The position numbers and the translations under genes were made by a program. A DNA stretch of 64,000 nt from Meconema thalassinum (Eukaryota > Arthropoda > Insecta > Orthoptera > Tettigoniidae). The stretch's first letter is position 1. Each line of letters starts with the position of its first letter. The notes under the pieces were generated by a model that ran no database searches, was not told the origin of the DNA, and was given only the letters and a program-made list of their open reading frames with translations. The DNA is taken from the NCBI GenBank assembly GCA_946902985.2, contig OX336389.2, positions 1,288,412,792 to 1,288,476,791 on the forward strand, written 5' to 3'. Below are positions 23,224 through 34,397 of this stretch, piece after piece.

Positions 23224-25906
23224 CAGGGGTCTCCAAACTACGGCCCGGGGGCCACATCCGGCCCGCGGACAGATTTTGTCCGGCCCGCGGAGAGCTAGCA
23301 TACTTGAAAACTCCTTTTAGAGAACATATTTTTTTTATAGCAAATAAAATTTAGTTTACTGAAGTATTCTAATTTTATGTTGAATAATTATTAATATGAC
23401 ATCTACATTGATATGGTCATGGGCTAACTAGTCATAACATTGTTGTAGGCTTATTGTTATTGTTTTTGTGATAAGTTGGATAAAGAAACACAGAATTGTA
23501 ATGAGTAAAGACATGTATAACATGCAGACATATGAAATACTAATGAGATTTATGTAATTGAGATTTTCCACTGACAATAGTTTGTAGTTGTGGACTAATT
23601 TTACTTGTACCAATTATTAAAAGAGATTTAAGATGCTCATCAGTTAATTTAGATCTGTAAACATTTTTTGTGTACTTCATTTTGGAGAAGGTCTTCTCAC
23701 ACAAATAAGTAGTACCAAAAACAGAAAACAGCCCACGAGCAAATTTATGCAAATTATCAAATTGTGTCAGTGGAAGACTCTTATAAAATTCCAACAAAGA
23801 TGCGTTTTGATATTTGTTCTTAATTATATCACTGCACTGTAGTTCAATCATTTCCATTTGAAGTTCCGGGGCTAGGGTTTCAATGTCAGTATCAAAAGGA
23901 TCCTGAAAAATCTTAATTTGATTCGCAAAGGCATCGAAGTCCGAGAAACGAGTATCAAAATTTATTTTCAAAGCACTCAAAGTTTCGATTGCAAAATCGA
24001 TAGGAAACTCAGTCTCAGTGGTGTGGCTGAATATTTCACATGTTTTAAAATGTGAAAAACATTTACTTCGTAGTTGTGATTGAAACAGTATCAATTTCTT
24101 CCGGAATGATTTGATATTAGTGTATAAATCAGGAAGATGCTGGTTTTCTCCTTGCAATCTCAAATTCAGTTCGTTCACATGTTTTGTCAAATCAACATAG
24201 AATGCTAACTTCCACAGCCATGCGTTGTTTTGTAATTCAGTAAGAGGGCGATGCTTTTCATTCAAAAAAATTTCGATCACTGCTCGAAGTTCAAAATAGC
24301 GCTGAAGGACTTTCCCACAACTAAGCCAACGTACGGCAGTATGATAAGGTAAGTCATTTTCTCCAATCTCTTCAATAAATTGTCGGAATTGTCGGTGATT
24401 CAGCCCAAAAGATCTCATAAAATTAACAGTTGATATGACTGGTTTCAGAACTTCAGACATATCCAAACATTTTCCGCACAAAGACTGTTGATGAATGATA
24501 CAATGTAAGACTAATGGTTTTGAACCACCGTCATTTTCTACAGCCTTTGACACAAGAGCGACCACTCCTTTATCTTTCCCACTCATGTTTTTGCCTCCAT
24601 CAGTTGTAATACATTTCAAGTTTTTCCATCGAAGGTTCTTTTGATTAATGGCCATTTCAACTCCTTTAAAAATATCTGTACCAGTAGTTGTGCCATGAAT
24701 ACTATACATATCAAGAAGTTCTTCATGCACTTCATAGCTTTTATCTACTCCTCGAATATAAATCAACACCTGAGCAGTATCTGACACATCCGTTGACTCA
24801 TCCAAGGCCAAAGAAAACCACTCAACATCTCCATTTTTGTCGAACAGTTGAGAGGATATATTTTCAGCGATGTTTTCTAGCCTTCGAGCCACTGTGTTTG
24901 CTGACATACTGACAGTTTTTAATAAATTTACCTTTTCAGGGCACATTTCTTCGGCTGCTGCAATTATGCATTCTTTGATCATTTCTCCATCGGTGAATGG
25001 TTTTCCACGTTTTGCAATTTCAAGAGCCACACGAAAGCTGGCACGAGTTGCAGCCTCTTGTTCGGTTTTGAGTTTTGTAAATGAAGATTGCTGCGATTTC
25101 AATCCGCGCTTCATAGCTTCGAATTTTTCTGTCCGCAAACTTCCTGTATATTTTGAGTAATTTTGAAAATGTTTTGTTTCATAATGACGTTTAATGTTAT
25201 ATTCCTTGAGAACGGCTATGCTTTCATTGCAAATCAAACATAGCGCCTTGTTACTGGACTCAATTACGAAATACTGAATGTTCCACTCATCTTTCTGCAT
25301 TCACTATCAATTTTTCGCTTCTTTTCCATACTACTAAATCACACACAAAAGCAACAATTCAAATCAAAATACTGTTACAAAGATGTCTTAAACTTAAACA
25401 CGCACAAACACGTTTTAAGGAGGTACGCACTATTTTATTTCACAACAGTGTCATAGGAACTGACTTGTGGTTGCGCAACTAGCCTTCTTATATATTCCAA
25501 TTACTGCCATCTAGAAGTGAGTGGAAGACACCAGAACTCTCTCGAACCAACGAGATTACTCTGTACGTGCTATTAGCGCCATCTGTTAGCGATAGAAGGT
25601 ACTACCTATTTCCGCTTGTGTCCACCAGATGTCGTGTCACGTTACTCCTCATGGCTCGTACTCTACGACTAATCTAGAAATTACAGATAATGACAGGAAA
25701 ATTAATAATATGCAGTGTTGCTGTTTTGCGGACTTTAGTCCGATTTGCAGCCTTTTTTCAACGTTGCGTACTTTTTCGGACTTTTTTTTTCATCAGTGGA
25801 CTATTTCACTTTTTACCACCGGCAACAATGATAATATGGTTTTGGCCCTCGGAACTTACTGGAGTAATCAGTATGGCCCTAAGGCTGGAAAGTTTGGAGA
25901 CCCCTG
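23224..25906 (-). mobile_element. complete hAT DNA transposon
   Basis: The ends are perfect 16-bp inverted repeats: CAGGGGTCTCCAAACT at 23224-23239 and its reverse complement at 25891-25906. The element is flanked by a perfect 8-bp duplication, CTCTAGGA, at 23216-23223 and 25907-25914. The duplication has TA at its centre, which fits the Buster-type preference nnnTAnnn. Total length is 2,683 bp with a single uninterrupted transposase gene. GC-rich subterminal sequence follows the left end (CGGCCCGGGGGCC). Nothing visible prevents mobility. Confidence 0.92.
23540..25300 (-). CDS. hAT-family transposase, intact
   Basis: A 586-codon frame starting at an ATG (25298-25300) with no stop or intron. 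Residues 21-44 form a BED-like zinc finger (C21, C24, H39, H44). The RNase H-like core shows D167 (LALDEST), D234 (TTDGGKNMS), the CxxH pair C267/H270 (LHCIIHQ) and RW at 324-325 (VRWLS). The C-terminal hAT dimerisation region (about 490-570) contains LCEKTFSKMK, which probably holds the third catalytic acid. It resembles the transposase domesticated in vertebrate GTF2IRD2. The protein would bind the 16-bp ends, cut out the element and insert it at 8-bp targets. It lies wholly inside the termini, with about 300 bp on its 3' side and 590 bp on its 5' side. Confidence 0.9.
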   Translation of the reverse strand: MQKDEWNIQYFVIESSNKALCLICNESIAVLKEYNIKRHYETKHFQNYSKYTGSLRTEKFEAMKRGLKSQQSSFTKLKTEQEAATRASFRVALEIAKRGKPFTDGEMIKECIIAAAEEMCPEKVNLLKTVSMSANTVARRLENIAENISSQLFDKNGDVEWFSLALDESTDVSDTAQVLIYIRGVDKSYEVHEELLDMYSIHGTTTGTDIFKGVEMAINQKNLRWKNLKCITTDGGKNMSGKDKGVVALVSKAVENDGGSKPLVLHCIIHQQSLCGKCLDMSEVLKPVISTVNFMRSFGLNHRQFRQFIEEIGENDLPYHTAVRWLSCGKVLQRYFELRAVIEIFLNEKHRPLTELQNNAWLWKLAFYVDLTKHVNELNLRLQGENQHLPDLYTNIKSFRKKLILFQSQLRSKCFSHFKTCEIFSHTTETEFPIDFAIETLSALKINFDTRFSDFDAFANQIKIFQDPFDTDIETLAPELQMEMIELQCSDIIKNKYQNASLLEFYKSLPLTQFDNLHKFARGLFSVFGTTYLCEKTFSKMKYTKNVYRSKLTDEHLKSLLIIGTSKISPQLQTIVSGKSQLHKSH

Positions 25907-25914
25907 CTCTAGGA

Positions 25915-26457
25915 CAAAATTCTGGCAAACCGAAGTTTCTGAAACCACAACAGTTTAAAGGGGCATTAAATTCATATCACTATTGCCGCCACAACCACCA
26001 CCATCACTACCATATTGTGCATCTATTGATATTCATTTTATTTATTTATTTATTTATTTGTGTGTTTGTTTTATTTATTTATAAATTTATTTATTTATCT
26101 ATTTATTTATCTATGTATCTGTCTATCTATCTATATATCTATTTATCTACTTATTTGTCTATCTAGCTATTTATTTATTTATATATTTGAAAGATTCCTC
26201 CTCTGGTATGCAATGCCTCCTTGTCAATAGAACAAGCATTTCACATGATTTCAAATCGTGTTTATGCTGTGGGGTCGATTTATTTTTTATTTTTTCATGA
26301 AAACTAAACCACGGAAGCATAACTCTTAATGTTAAATATCTTACATGCATTTTCCGGAATTGGTAAAAAATTTGTGATGATGCCCTATATTTGCAATGTG
26401 TGTTACCATTTTCCCAATTTGGTTATGCTCATCAATGTAATTTTCTTCTTGTTTTAG
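25915..26457. other. intron-like interval with (TTTA/TCTA)n microsatellite
   Basis: Positions about 26035-26195 are a long impure TTTA and TCTA tetranucleotide run. The open frame that crosses it is a by-product of the repeat. The remainder up to the exon at 26458 is AT-rich, without a recognised gene. Confidence 0.7.
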
Positions 26458-26680
26458 TACCAAGGTGGGGATTACCAAAATGAAGGACGGAGATGATGCA
26501 TTCAGAAAATCACAGATGATGGAGCGCTCTGAAAGCACTGTTTGTCTTCTGCAAAAGTCAATTTTGGGTGGAATTCTGGTTTTTGAGATTGACATGTGTG
26601 AGCCATTTTTTCTTGCTAAGCTACATGCTCTTGAGTGTTCACGCCTGCAGTCCAAAACCTCAAGTGGACTAGTTTCTCAG
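26458..26680 (+). CDS. candidate exon B of a host gene (probably SZT2)
   Basis: A pyrimidine-rich tract and TTTTAG (26452-26457) precede the exon, and CAG|GTATAT follows at 26681. One base completes the codon begun in exon A, then 74 codons read without a stop and end exactly on a codon boundary (phase 0). The peptide includes STVCLLQKSILGGILVFEI and FFLAKLHALECSRLQS. It is not related to any of the repeats around it, and no second copy is visible in the window. It resembles, from memory, a region of the KICSTOR subunit SZT2, which helps bring GATOR1 to lysosomes in amino-acid sensing. A decisive homology search was not possible here. Confidence 0.65.
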
Positions 26681-26867
26681 GTATATAGAGTCGGAAGGCA
26701 GTTTTCTGTCACATTATTATATTATCTATATCATAGACTTCAGCCAATGTTCACATAGCCAATAGATTCAACCATTGACTCTCTTCACTGATTCATGTAG
26801 AAATCATACTCCCTTATGCCAATTATGGCACTGCATACATTAAATTATTAGGGTTGTTTATTTTAGG

Positions 26868-26869
<2 letters not shown>

Positions 26870-26905
<36 letters not shown>

Positions 26906-28945
26906 TATTTATTCGTTAATTCCCCATAAGGAGAGCGTTACTCCTCTCCATCTTGTACAGTTTCCAGCCCCAGGCTGGGTCTGTTTGGAACATAAGCCTC
27001 GCCACTTAGTCCTTTCTTCCCACCACCTCTCCGCTGTCACTCTGGTCCAGTCCTCGCCTCTCTTCTTGACACATTCCTCCACTCCTTTCAGCCATCTATC
27101 TCTTGGTCTTCCCCTTGGTCGTTTCTTCTGCATCTGCATCGCATGTATCCTCTTGGGAATCCTGTTCTCATCCATTCTCTTTAAGTGTCCATACCACCTC
27201 AGTCTTGATGTCTCAATCCTACCTTGCAAGGGCTCCTCTTTCACCATTTCCCTGACCTTTTCATTCCTCAACCTGTCTCTTCTTGTTACTCCGATCCTAC
27301 TTCGCAGGAACTTCATTTCACCTGCCTGTATTCTGCTTATGTCTCTTTTCTTCATTGTCCACGTTTCTGAAGCATAGGTCAGTATCGGGATATAGTAGCT
27401 TCTGTATAACACTTCCTTGCTTTTTTGTGGGACATCTTTATTCCACACTAAGCTCCTAATGCTTCTCAGAAATGCTTCTGCCTGTCTGCCACGTTCCGTA
27501 ATCTCTTTGTCATTTCTCCCATTTTCCTCCACTATACTTCCCAAGTACTTGAGACTTTCCACCTTCTTCAGCTGTCCACCTCCAAGTGTTTTCCCACTCA
27601 TTGGTCTGTCCTTTTTCCTGGTCGTTAACAGGATCTCACATTTACTGATGTTGAACTTCCATCCGTACTCTCCCACCGTTTCTTCCCAAGCCTTCAGTTG
27701 CTCCTGAATTTCCTCCTCCTTGTTTCCCCAGACCATGAGATCATCTGCAAACACCACTGCTTTCATCTTATCTTCTCCTATCTTTCCTGCTATCCGTGTC
27801 ATTACCTCGTCCATAACCACAATAAAGAGACGGGGTGACAGCGCACTACCCTGTTTCAGGCCACTCATTTGTCTGAACCAGTCTGTACTTTCCCCTCCAA
27901 CTTTCACACAACTCACACTTCCACAATACATCTCCTTCACTCTGCCTACAGTCCCTTTTTCCACTCCCATGTTTTCCATTGCTTTCCAAACCTTCTCCCT
28001 ACACACACTATCATAGGCCTTTTCGATGTCCAGGAAGGCCATCAACAGATCCTCTCCAAATTCGTAGTGGTGTTCCTGGAGCTGTCTCACTGAAAATATG
28101 AGATCCACTGTTGATCTCCCAGGTCTGAATCCATACTGCTCCTCTCTCAATTTTCTCTCCACTTTGGCTCGTATTCTACTTTCTAATATATTTTCATATA
28201 TCTTGGCACAGTGAGGTATGAGTGTGACTCCCCTGTAATTTCTGCACTCCTTTCTGCTTCCTTTCTTAAATATTGGGACAATTAATCCTTTCTTCCAATC
28301 TTCTGGGGTCTTTTTCTCCTTCCATATCACCCTCATCACACGGTACAGCCACTGTTTCCCAACCTCCCCTGCTGCCTTCACCATTTCAACACTCACTTCA
28401 TCCACACCCGGTGCCCTTCCTCCTTTCATCTTGTCTATAGCCATCTCCAGTTCTCTCCAAGTCAGGTCCTTTTCCATTCCTGTGTTGTCTTCTCCATCTT
28501 CCAATGCATTGTCTTCCTCCCTATGACCATTTGGATTCAGCAAATCCTGAAAGTACTCTTTCCACACTGTCTTGAGTGTCTCTTTGTTGTGTACCTCATT
28601 TCATTTTTTGTCCATCATTACCACATCCTCTCGCAGACCTCTTCTCTTACTTTTGACCATCCCATAAAGTACTTTCTTATTTCCTCTGCTGTCTTCCTCC
28701 ATCATCTCTGTCTACTTTACCATCCACTTCTTCCTCTCCTCTGCGACAATCTTGTTTGCTTCTTTCTTCTTTATCTTATAATCTTCCCTTGCCAGATCAG
28801 TTCTTTCCTGGAACCACACTCTGAAAGCCTTGTTCTTCCTTCCCACAGCTTCTTTTACTCTCTCATTCCACCATGGTGTCTCTTTACACCGCTTTCTGTT
28901 GCTTGTTCTTCCACATACTGCCATTGCAGCTTCCACCATTGTGCA
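26870..28945 (-). mobile_element. RTE-type LINE, 5'-truncated
   Basis: A minus-strand LINE ending in an (AAT)n tail (plus-strand (ATT)n at 26874-26904) and starting abruptly near 28.94 kb, so the endonuclease end is missing. One long frame of reverse transcriptase and C-terminal domain remains. The adjacent element at 28950-33146 is a different RTE family member in the same orientation. Confidence 0.75.
26909..28939 (-). pseudogene. RTE-type reverse transcriptase, partial
   Basis: The frame runs from the linker (TPWWNERVKEAVGRKNKAF, 28.9 kb) through the reverse transcriptase, with NYRGVTLIPHCAKIYENIL, FLDIEKAYDSV, LKQGSALSPRLF and VVFADDLMVWG (FADD active site), to the RTE-type C-terminal part (YGHLKRMDENRIPKRI). 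Two stops in the same frame break it, TAG at about 28709 and TGA near 28600; the 552-codon rest is open. It lacks the endonuclease, so it could not move itself. Confidence 0.75.
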
Positions 28946-28964
28946 TTACAACACAATCAATTTT

Positions 28965-31900
28965 CATGTTTCATTCTGGACCTTTCTTCTTTTTTTTCCC
29001 AAAAACCTCTCATATACACACTATGTTTCCTCTTTCTCTCTTCTGTCCACCTCTTTGCTGGTTGTCTCTCTTTGGGAGTTTGCTCAAACTTCTGTAGTCT
29101 AAGTTTTTCTCTGTATTTGCTCCTGTCTGCCATGTCTTCTTCCCCCAGGGGCTCACATCTTGTGGGCGTGGGTTGGCGACCACGGGGCCCCAGCTGAGTC
29201 CGACATTGCTTCCACTTACTTGTGCCGGGCTCCTCTCTGTCTTCTTTCCTGTCGACCTCACTTGGTCAACTCTTGTTCTCTTCTGACCCCGACGGTATTA
29301 GGGTATCCGAGGCCTAGGGAGTCTCTTCCTTTCCCGCCTTAATTGGCCCTTGTCTCATCTTTTCTGATACCTTCCTTCTGCGAGGGGTCAGCCTTGTTTT
29401 TCTCTTCCTTTTACCTCCTGCCTTGTGCTCTAGGCCCTTAAGGAGGCAGGGTGTATGTAGCCCCACCACTTCTGGTGCACCCTAGATAATGCTACACCCT
29501 CAGGGGCTCACGGCTGGTGAGTTCGGGAGTTGGCGACCCCGAGGGATTCCTGAGCTGGGTCCGTTTTCCCCTTTTGTCCCTTACCTTTGGGGCGGACCCT
29601 CTCCTCTTTCACTTTCTTATATGCCTTTCATGGCTCTCCTTCCTTCCAAGTCCCTCAATCCGCCTTCTCCGAGGGTTGAGGGCATTTCTTTTCCTCCTGT
29701 CCTTTATTTGTCTTATTCTCCTTTAGTTTTCCATTTCTTCTTCTAGTATGTAGGTTGGTAGTTAGTTTTAGTTTTAAGTTTACACTTCATTTTCATCTTC
29801 ACGATCACCCAAACCATCAGGGGCCGATAGCCTAGATGTTAGGCCCCTTAAAACAACAATTATCATCATCATCATCCATGTCTTCTGTAGAGATGTTTAG
29901 TTTCTTAAGGTCTTCCACGGTTTCCTTTACCCAATTGGTTTTTAGTGTGCTATTCGTAACTATATTAAAAATTTTCTTGGTCAGTCTGTCTTCGGTCATC
30001 CTATGTATATGTCCATAAAATTTTGCCCTTCTTTTCCTTATGTTGTTTGTAATCGTCTCTGTCTGTTTGTACAGTTCTATTGTCGGTCTCTTCATCCATA
30101 TTCCCTCTTTCTGAACTGGCCCGTAGATCTTTCTCAGAATTTTTCTCTCTTGTTTTTCTAATTCCTTGATTTTTGTTCGCCCCTTTATTGCTGTCGTTTC
30201 TGAAGCGTATAAGGCCTCTGGTAAGACTACTGTACGGTAGTGTCGTAATTTGGCATTGATGGAAATACTTTTTTTATTGTAGTGGTTCCATGTAAGTCGG
30301 TATGCTTTCTGCAATTTAGCGATCCTGTCTTCATTGGATGCCAAGTTCAGTCCTGTTTTCTGTATAATCTCTCCTAGATATTTGAAACTTTCCACTTGTG
30401 TTATTTTTCCATACTTGGTTTCCAGTGGGTGCTTGTCTGTAGATTTTGTGTCCATGAACTGTGTTTTTTCTTATGAGATTTGTAACCCTGTTTTGGCAGA
30501 GATTTCATGTAGCGTCTCTAGAGCTTCTTTGGCTTCTTTTCTGTTATTTGTTATAATCGCTACATCATCGGCAAAGGCCAGACACTTAATGTTGACTGTC
30601 CTTTTCTGGTGTTTTGCCATTTTTATGCCTTTGACTCCTTTTTCCCATGTCTTGATTATTTTATCCAAAACTGAGTTGAATAGAATGGGTGATAAACCAT
30701 CACCTTGTCGCACTCCTGTATTAATTTTGAAGGGTTCCGAGATCTCTCCCATGAATTTAACTTTGGATATTGTATTTGTTAATGTTTCTTGGATTAGTTT
30801 TCTGGACTTATTGTCAACCTTCATTTCTTCTAATGTGTTAAAAAGTGTTTCTCTATCTATGGAGTCGTATGCTTTTTTGTAGTCGACGAATGTGATTGTT
30901 GTGTTCCTGGTTTTTCTCGTTGCTAGTATTGTTCTCAGGCACCAAATCTGCTCACTGCACGATCTTCCCTTCCTGAACCCTCCTTGGTATTCTCCTATCT
31001 GTGGATCTATCTGAGGCTCTATCCATTTTAACAGGGCTTTGGAGAAAATTTTGTATGCGACGGGTAATAGTGAAATCCCTCTATAATTATTAGGGTTCGT
31101 TTTGTCTCCCTTCTTGTGGAGGGGGTGTATTAGAGCTGACTTCCATTTTTCTGGTACCTTCCCTGTTTCCCAGATGTTTTCGATGATTTTGTGTATTTTT
31201 GGTGTAACATTTTCGTGGTCTAATTTCCAGATTTCCGAAATCAATCCGTCTTCTCCAGGCGCTCTATTGTTCTTTATTGATTTTATTATTTCCACGATTT
31301 CTTCAAGTGTTGGAGGTTTGGAATCAATGTTAGGTTCTGGCTTTTCGAACTGTAATCTGTGTGTTGGTTTATCACAGTTAAGCAGTGAGTCAAAATATTG
31401 TGCCAGTATCGTACAATTCTTTTTCGGGTTTGTCTCCAGTGTTCCGTCTTGTCTTTTGAAGCGTAAGCTCGGTGGTCGATATCCTGTCATATTCTCTCTG
31501 AATGTTCTATAGAAGTTTTGTGTGTTATTTTTGGTAAAATCCTCTTCTATCTCCTTGAGTCTGTTATTATCGTAGTTTCTTTTTTCTCTGCGGATTATTC
31601 TCGAGGAGTCTTTTTGTATCTTGTTGAATTCTTCCCATTTTTCGGGTGTTCTATGGCTGTTAAATTTTTTCCAGGCTTGTATTCTATCCTCTATGGCTCT
31701 GTCACATGTCACGTTCCACCATCTGTGCTTCCTTTTCCTCAGGGCTGCCCCATTTTTATCAGTTCTTTCATGTTTTCGGACATGTCCGTCCAGTTGTTAC
31801 TCTCAATTTTCTTAAGTCCTTGTGTTATTTCTTTCTTGTTTAATTGTAAATACTCTGGGTCTGTTCTGAAAATTCTGGTTGTTCTCTTAGTTTGTCTGTT

Positions 31901-32848
31901 TGGTATAAACTTAGCCTTGATTTGTAGTAGATGATGATCAGATTCGAAAAAACCGTTTCTCGTTCGTATATTCATAACTTCTCTGGTGTTTTTTGTAGAT
32001 ATCGCAACGTGGTCTATCTGAAATTCTCCGAGGGTGCTGTTTGGAGATTTCCAAGTCCATAGTTTCTTGTAGGGTTTCTGGAATTGTGTTGACATGATTT
32101 TGAGGTCAAAATTCCTACAGAAGTTTATCAAATTCTCTCCATTCTTGTTTGTCCTCTGGTGCGCTGTATGTTTTCCTGTTGTGTCTCTGAATTTTCTTTC
32201 GCGGCCTAATTGTGCATTAAAATCACCAAGCAATAATTTTACATGCTTAGTGGGGATTTTGTTGATTTCTTCTAAGTCTTCCCAGAATTCTTCTATCATC
32301 TGTGGATTTTTATTATTGTAGTTATTTGTGGGGGCATGAGCATTGATTATTGTATACGCTTTGTTACCAGAACGTATCGTAAGTGTGGAAATTTTTTCAG
32401 ATTTTGAGGTGAAATCTATTACAGAGTCCAATATTGAGTTGTGGACTACAAAACCTGTTCCGAAGAGTTTGAGATTTTTTCCTGGAATAGTTATGGCTGG
32501 TTTCCCCTTGTATATTCTGTAACTTCCCGAATCGAAGTGATTCTCATCTGAGAATCTCGTTTTCTGTATAGCCAGTATTCTGATATTGAATGTGTCCATG
32601 ATGTTTGCTAGTTGTTTCACTTTACCTAGTTTCAGGAGTGTGTTTATGTTGAGTGTTCCCATGTAAAATATTCTCTTAGTTTTGAGGGTTTTTGAGAAGC
32701 AATTCTCCTCTTCATGACATACCTGATCCCCTGGAATTCGATGATCAGGTACAATACCCAGTTTTATTGACTGGGGCCCAGGGTAGTGTGTTCGTTCACG
32801 TCGTTCTGTCATGATTATTGATTTATGTTCAAGTTGGTGAAACCTCAA
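28965..32848 (-). pseudogene. RTE LINE polyprotein: endonuclease and reverse transcriptase
   Basis: The endonuclease (32848-31739) shows MGTLNINTLL, LLLGDFNAQLG and ESDHHLL; it resembles the domain annotated as craniofacial development protein 2-like in many genomes. The reverse transcriptase (about 31760-30471) has NYRGISLLPVAYKIFS, FVDYKKAYDSID, GVRQGDGLSP and CLAFADDVAII (FADD). The C-terminal part (30470-29887) resumes beyond the retroposon at 29129-28965, with DRSKYREKLRLQKF and KRWTEERKRKHS, typical of RTE ends. Defects are few: one frameshift near a G run at about 31745, one TAA at about 30471, and the retroposon. Confidence 0.75.
29141..29875 (+). mobile_element. (ATC)n-tailed retroposon, 735-bp copy
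   Basis: Starts TCCCCCAGGGGCTCACATCT and ends in ATCATCATCATCAT, flanked by an 11-bp duplication CCATGTCTTCT (29130-29140 and 29876-29886). The first 430 bp match 36049-36520, and the last 60 bp match the end of that copy, including the hairpin at 29820-29847 and TTAAAACAACAA. No coding capacity on either strand. It looks like an internally deleted, non-autonomous retroposon. Confidence 0.8.
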
Positions 32849-33130
32849 GGGATCTCACAGAATTACGACTGGAGTTTTGAATTCCAGAAGATTGGATCAC
32901 AGCCGAGCTCACAGAGCTAACAGACGCCGACCAGAGTACCGGTGGTTACCACACAGACGTGTCTGGATTTAAAATTTTCACCTAGTAACCCTAGGCAGGG
33001 GCCCTCACAGGGTGCTACCTTCCGGGGCCAGATGGACCCAGGTTTTTTAACGAGGTGTTACTCCTCCCCCTCCTCCTTCCTCAACACTTGCGTGATGAGG
33101 CCCCGGGCTTGGGACCGGCACTGGCGGAGT

Positions 33131-33147
33131 TATTATTATTATTATTG
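33131..33147 (+). repeat. (ATT)n microsatellite
   Basis: Short TTATTATTATTATTATT run at the 5' edge of the RTE LINE; probably part of the target or of the element's border. Confidence 0.6.
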
Positions 33148-33729
33148 ATTAAATCATTACAAATATACACATTATACAAAATTCAGAAAGACTAAACACA
33201 TTTTATGAATTTCCTTACAATTCCTACTCACTGTTTAACCTGTAAATTTACAATTGAGGCGCCTAGAATCAAAACCCGCCAAATCCATATTTTATGAAAA
33301 TTGAGATAAGCATTGTTTCATATAGCTTTTGCTGCGCTGAATTCATTAAAACTATTATTTTGTTACAAAACCCGCTACATCCTACTGTAAAACGAAGTCA
33401 AAGTTGAGGCTTAGTTGCAATATCCGCCAAGTCCAACAACAGTTTTGACATTTTTGGTCACAAAACCCGCCACATCCACATCAGCCAATAGGAGCACCCA
33501 GATCCGCCATCTTACCTTCCATGATGCTTTGCGAAGTGTGTACTCTTGACCTACGTGCATTAGTCGGAGAATGTACCCCTGCCTGACGTGATTAGAATGG
33601 TTTATGTTGTTGTACTTTCTGATAATAAATTGTTTTGGATAATTTTGACAAAGAACGAGAAGAACAATAACATTCTGGTCTGGGTGATGTTTTCCACAGA
33701 ACTGACATTTGCGAACACAAACGTGTCAC

Positions 33730-33926
33730 GAAACCTGATTTTGATATGACTCACGTAAAGCCAGAAGCCATAAACAGAGGGATTGTCCTTCAGGCACAAG
33801 AAGTGAAAGATGTTTCGAGACTGCTTTCGAAGCATTCTGGAGAAAGATGGAGGGAAAATGTAGAGCTGCAGTTTTATTGCAATCTGCAAAGTCGTGGCGA
33901 TCACGAAGAGAATGATGATGATTGAG
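33730..33926 (+). pseudogene. possible transposase C-terminal fragment
   Basis: One plus-strand frame reads about 65 codons (containing MTHVKPEAINRG and LLSKHSGERWREN) and ends at a stop in GATGATGATTGA (TGA at 33924-33926). It lies inside the TIR element, where a transposase gene would be expected, but it is short and the frames before it are closed. I cannot name the family. It may instead be chance. Confidence 0.3.
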
Positions 33927-34107
33927 AAACTACTATTGAGGATGAGGTAGAAACAGAAATTGTGTAGCTATAACTTCCAGTAAAGAATGTGATTTAATAG
34001 TTGAATGACGATAGTTTTGTCTCTAAAGGCCTGGACCATAGTAATTGAATATTAATTTAATTTGACGCTTTTCCTTATTATTGTTCAGTACTGTAGGCTA
34101 CAGTATT

Positions 34108-34397
34108 GCCGGCCCCGTGGTGTTGGGGTAGCGCGCCTGCCTCTCACCCGGAGGCCCCGGGTTCGATTTCCGGCTCCGTCAGGGATTTTGGAAACAGACG
34201 TGAGGGCTGGAACGGAGTGCACTCAGCCTCGTGAGGACAATTGAGTAACTGACAGTGAGGCAGCGCCCTGATCACGAAAACCAAGATTAACGGCCGAGGG
34301 GACCCGATGCGCTGGTCATGCGGCACCCCAATATCTGCAGGCCAAATGGCTGGGGATTAGGCCCTTCACAGGCTGTAGTGCCAGGGGTTATTTACTG
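34108..34397 (+). repeat. tRNA-derived SINE, full copy
   Basis: Begins GCCGGCCCCGTGGTGTTGGG, with an A-box-like GTAGCGCGCC region and B box GGTTCGATTTC (about 34159). It continues with CTCAGCCTCGTGAGGACAAT and ends GTGCCAGGGGTTATTTACTG. It is flanked by a 9-bp duplication TACAGTATT (34099-34107 and 34398-34406). The same family is at 58372-58668. It is inserted in the TIR element. Confidence 0.85.

Larger units (their letters stand above)
28950..33146 (-). mobile_element. near full-length RTE LINE, split by a retroposon
   Basis: The 5' leader (33146-32850) is GC-rich and begins next to (ATT)n at 33131-33147. The coding part runs to about 28.97 kb. At 29141-29875 a retroposon interrupts the C-terminus; its 11-bp duplication, CCATGTCTTCT, shows where the LINE continues. 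Without the insert the element is about 3.46 kb. It meets the truncated RTE copy at about 28945. Confidence 0.75.

Noticed and set aside
26035..26195. Membrane-protein-like open frame
   Set aside because: It is a translation of a TTTA/TCTA microsatellite.
29832..29880. (GAT)n read as the natural 3' tail of the RTE LINE
   Set aside because: The CCATGTCTTCT duplication shows the run is the tail of a plus-strand retroposon inserted in the RTE C-terminus.
34111..34190. Possible tRNA gene
   Set aside because: A and B boxes are present, but the sequence continues into a SINE body with target duplications and the acceptor stem does not close; the same holds at 58372 and 64-120.
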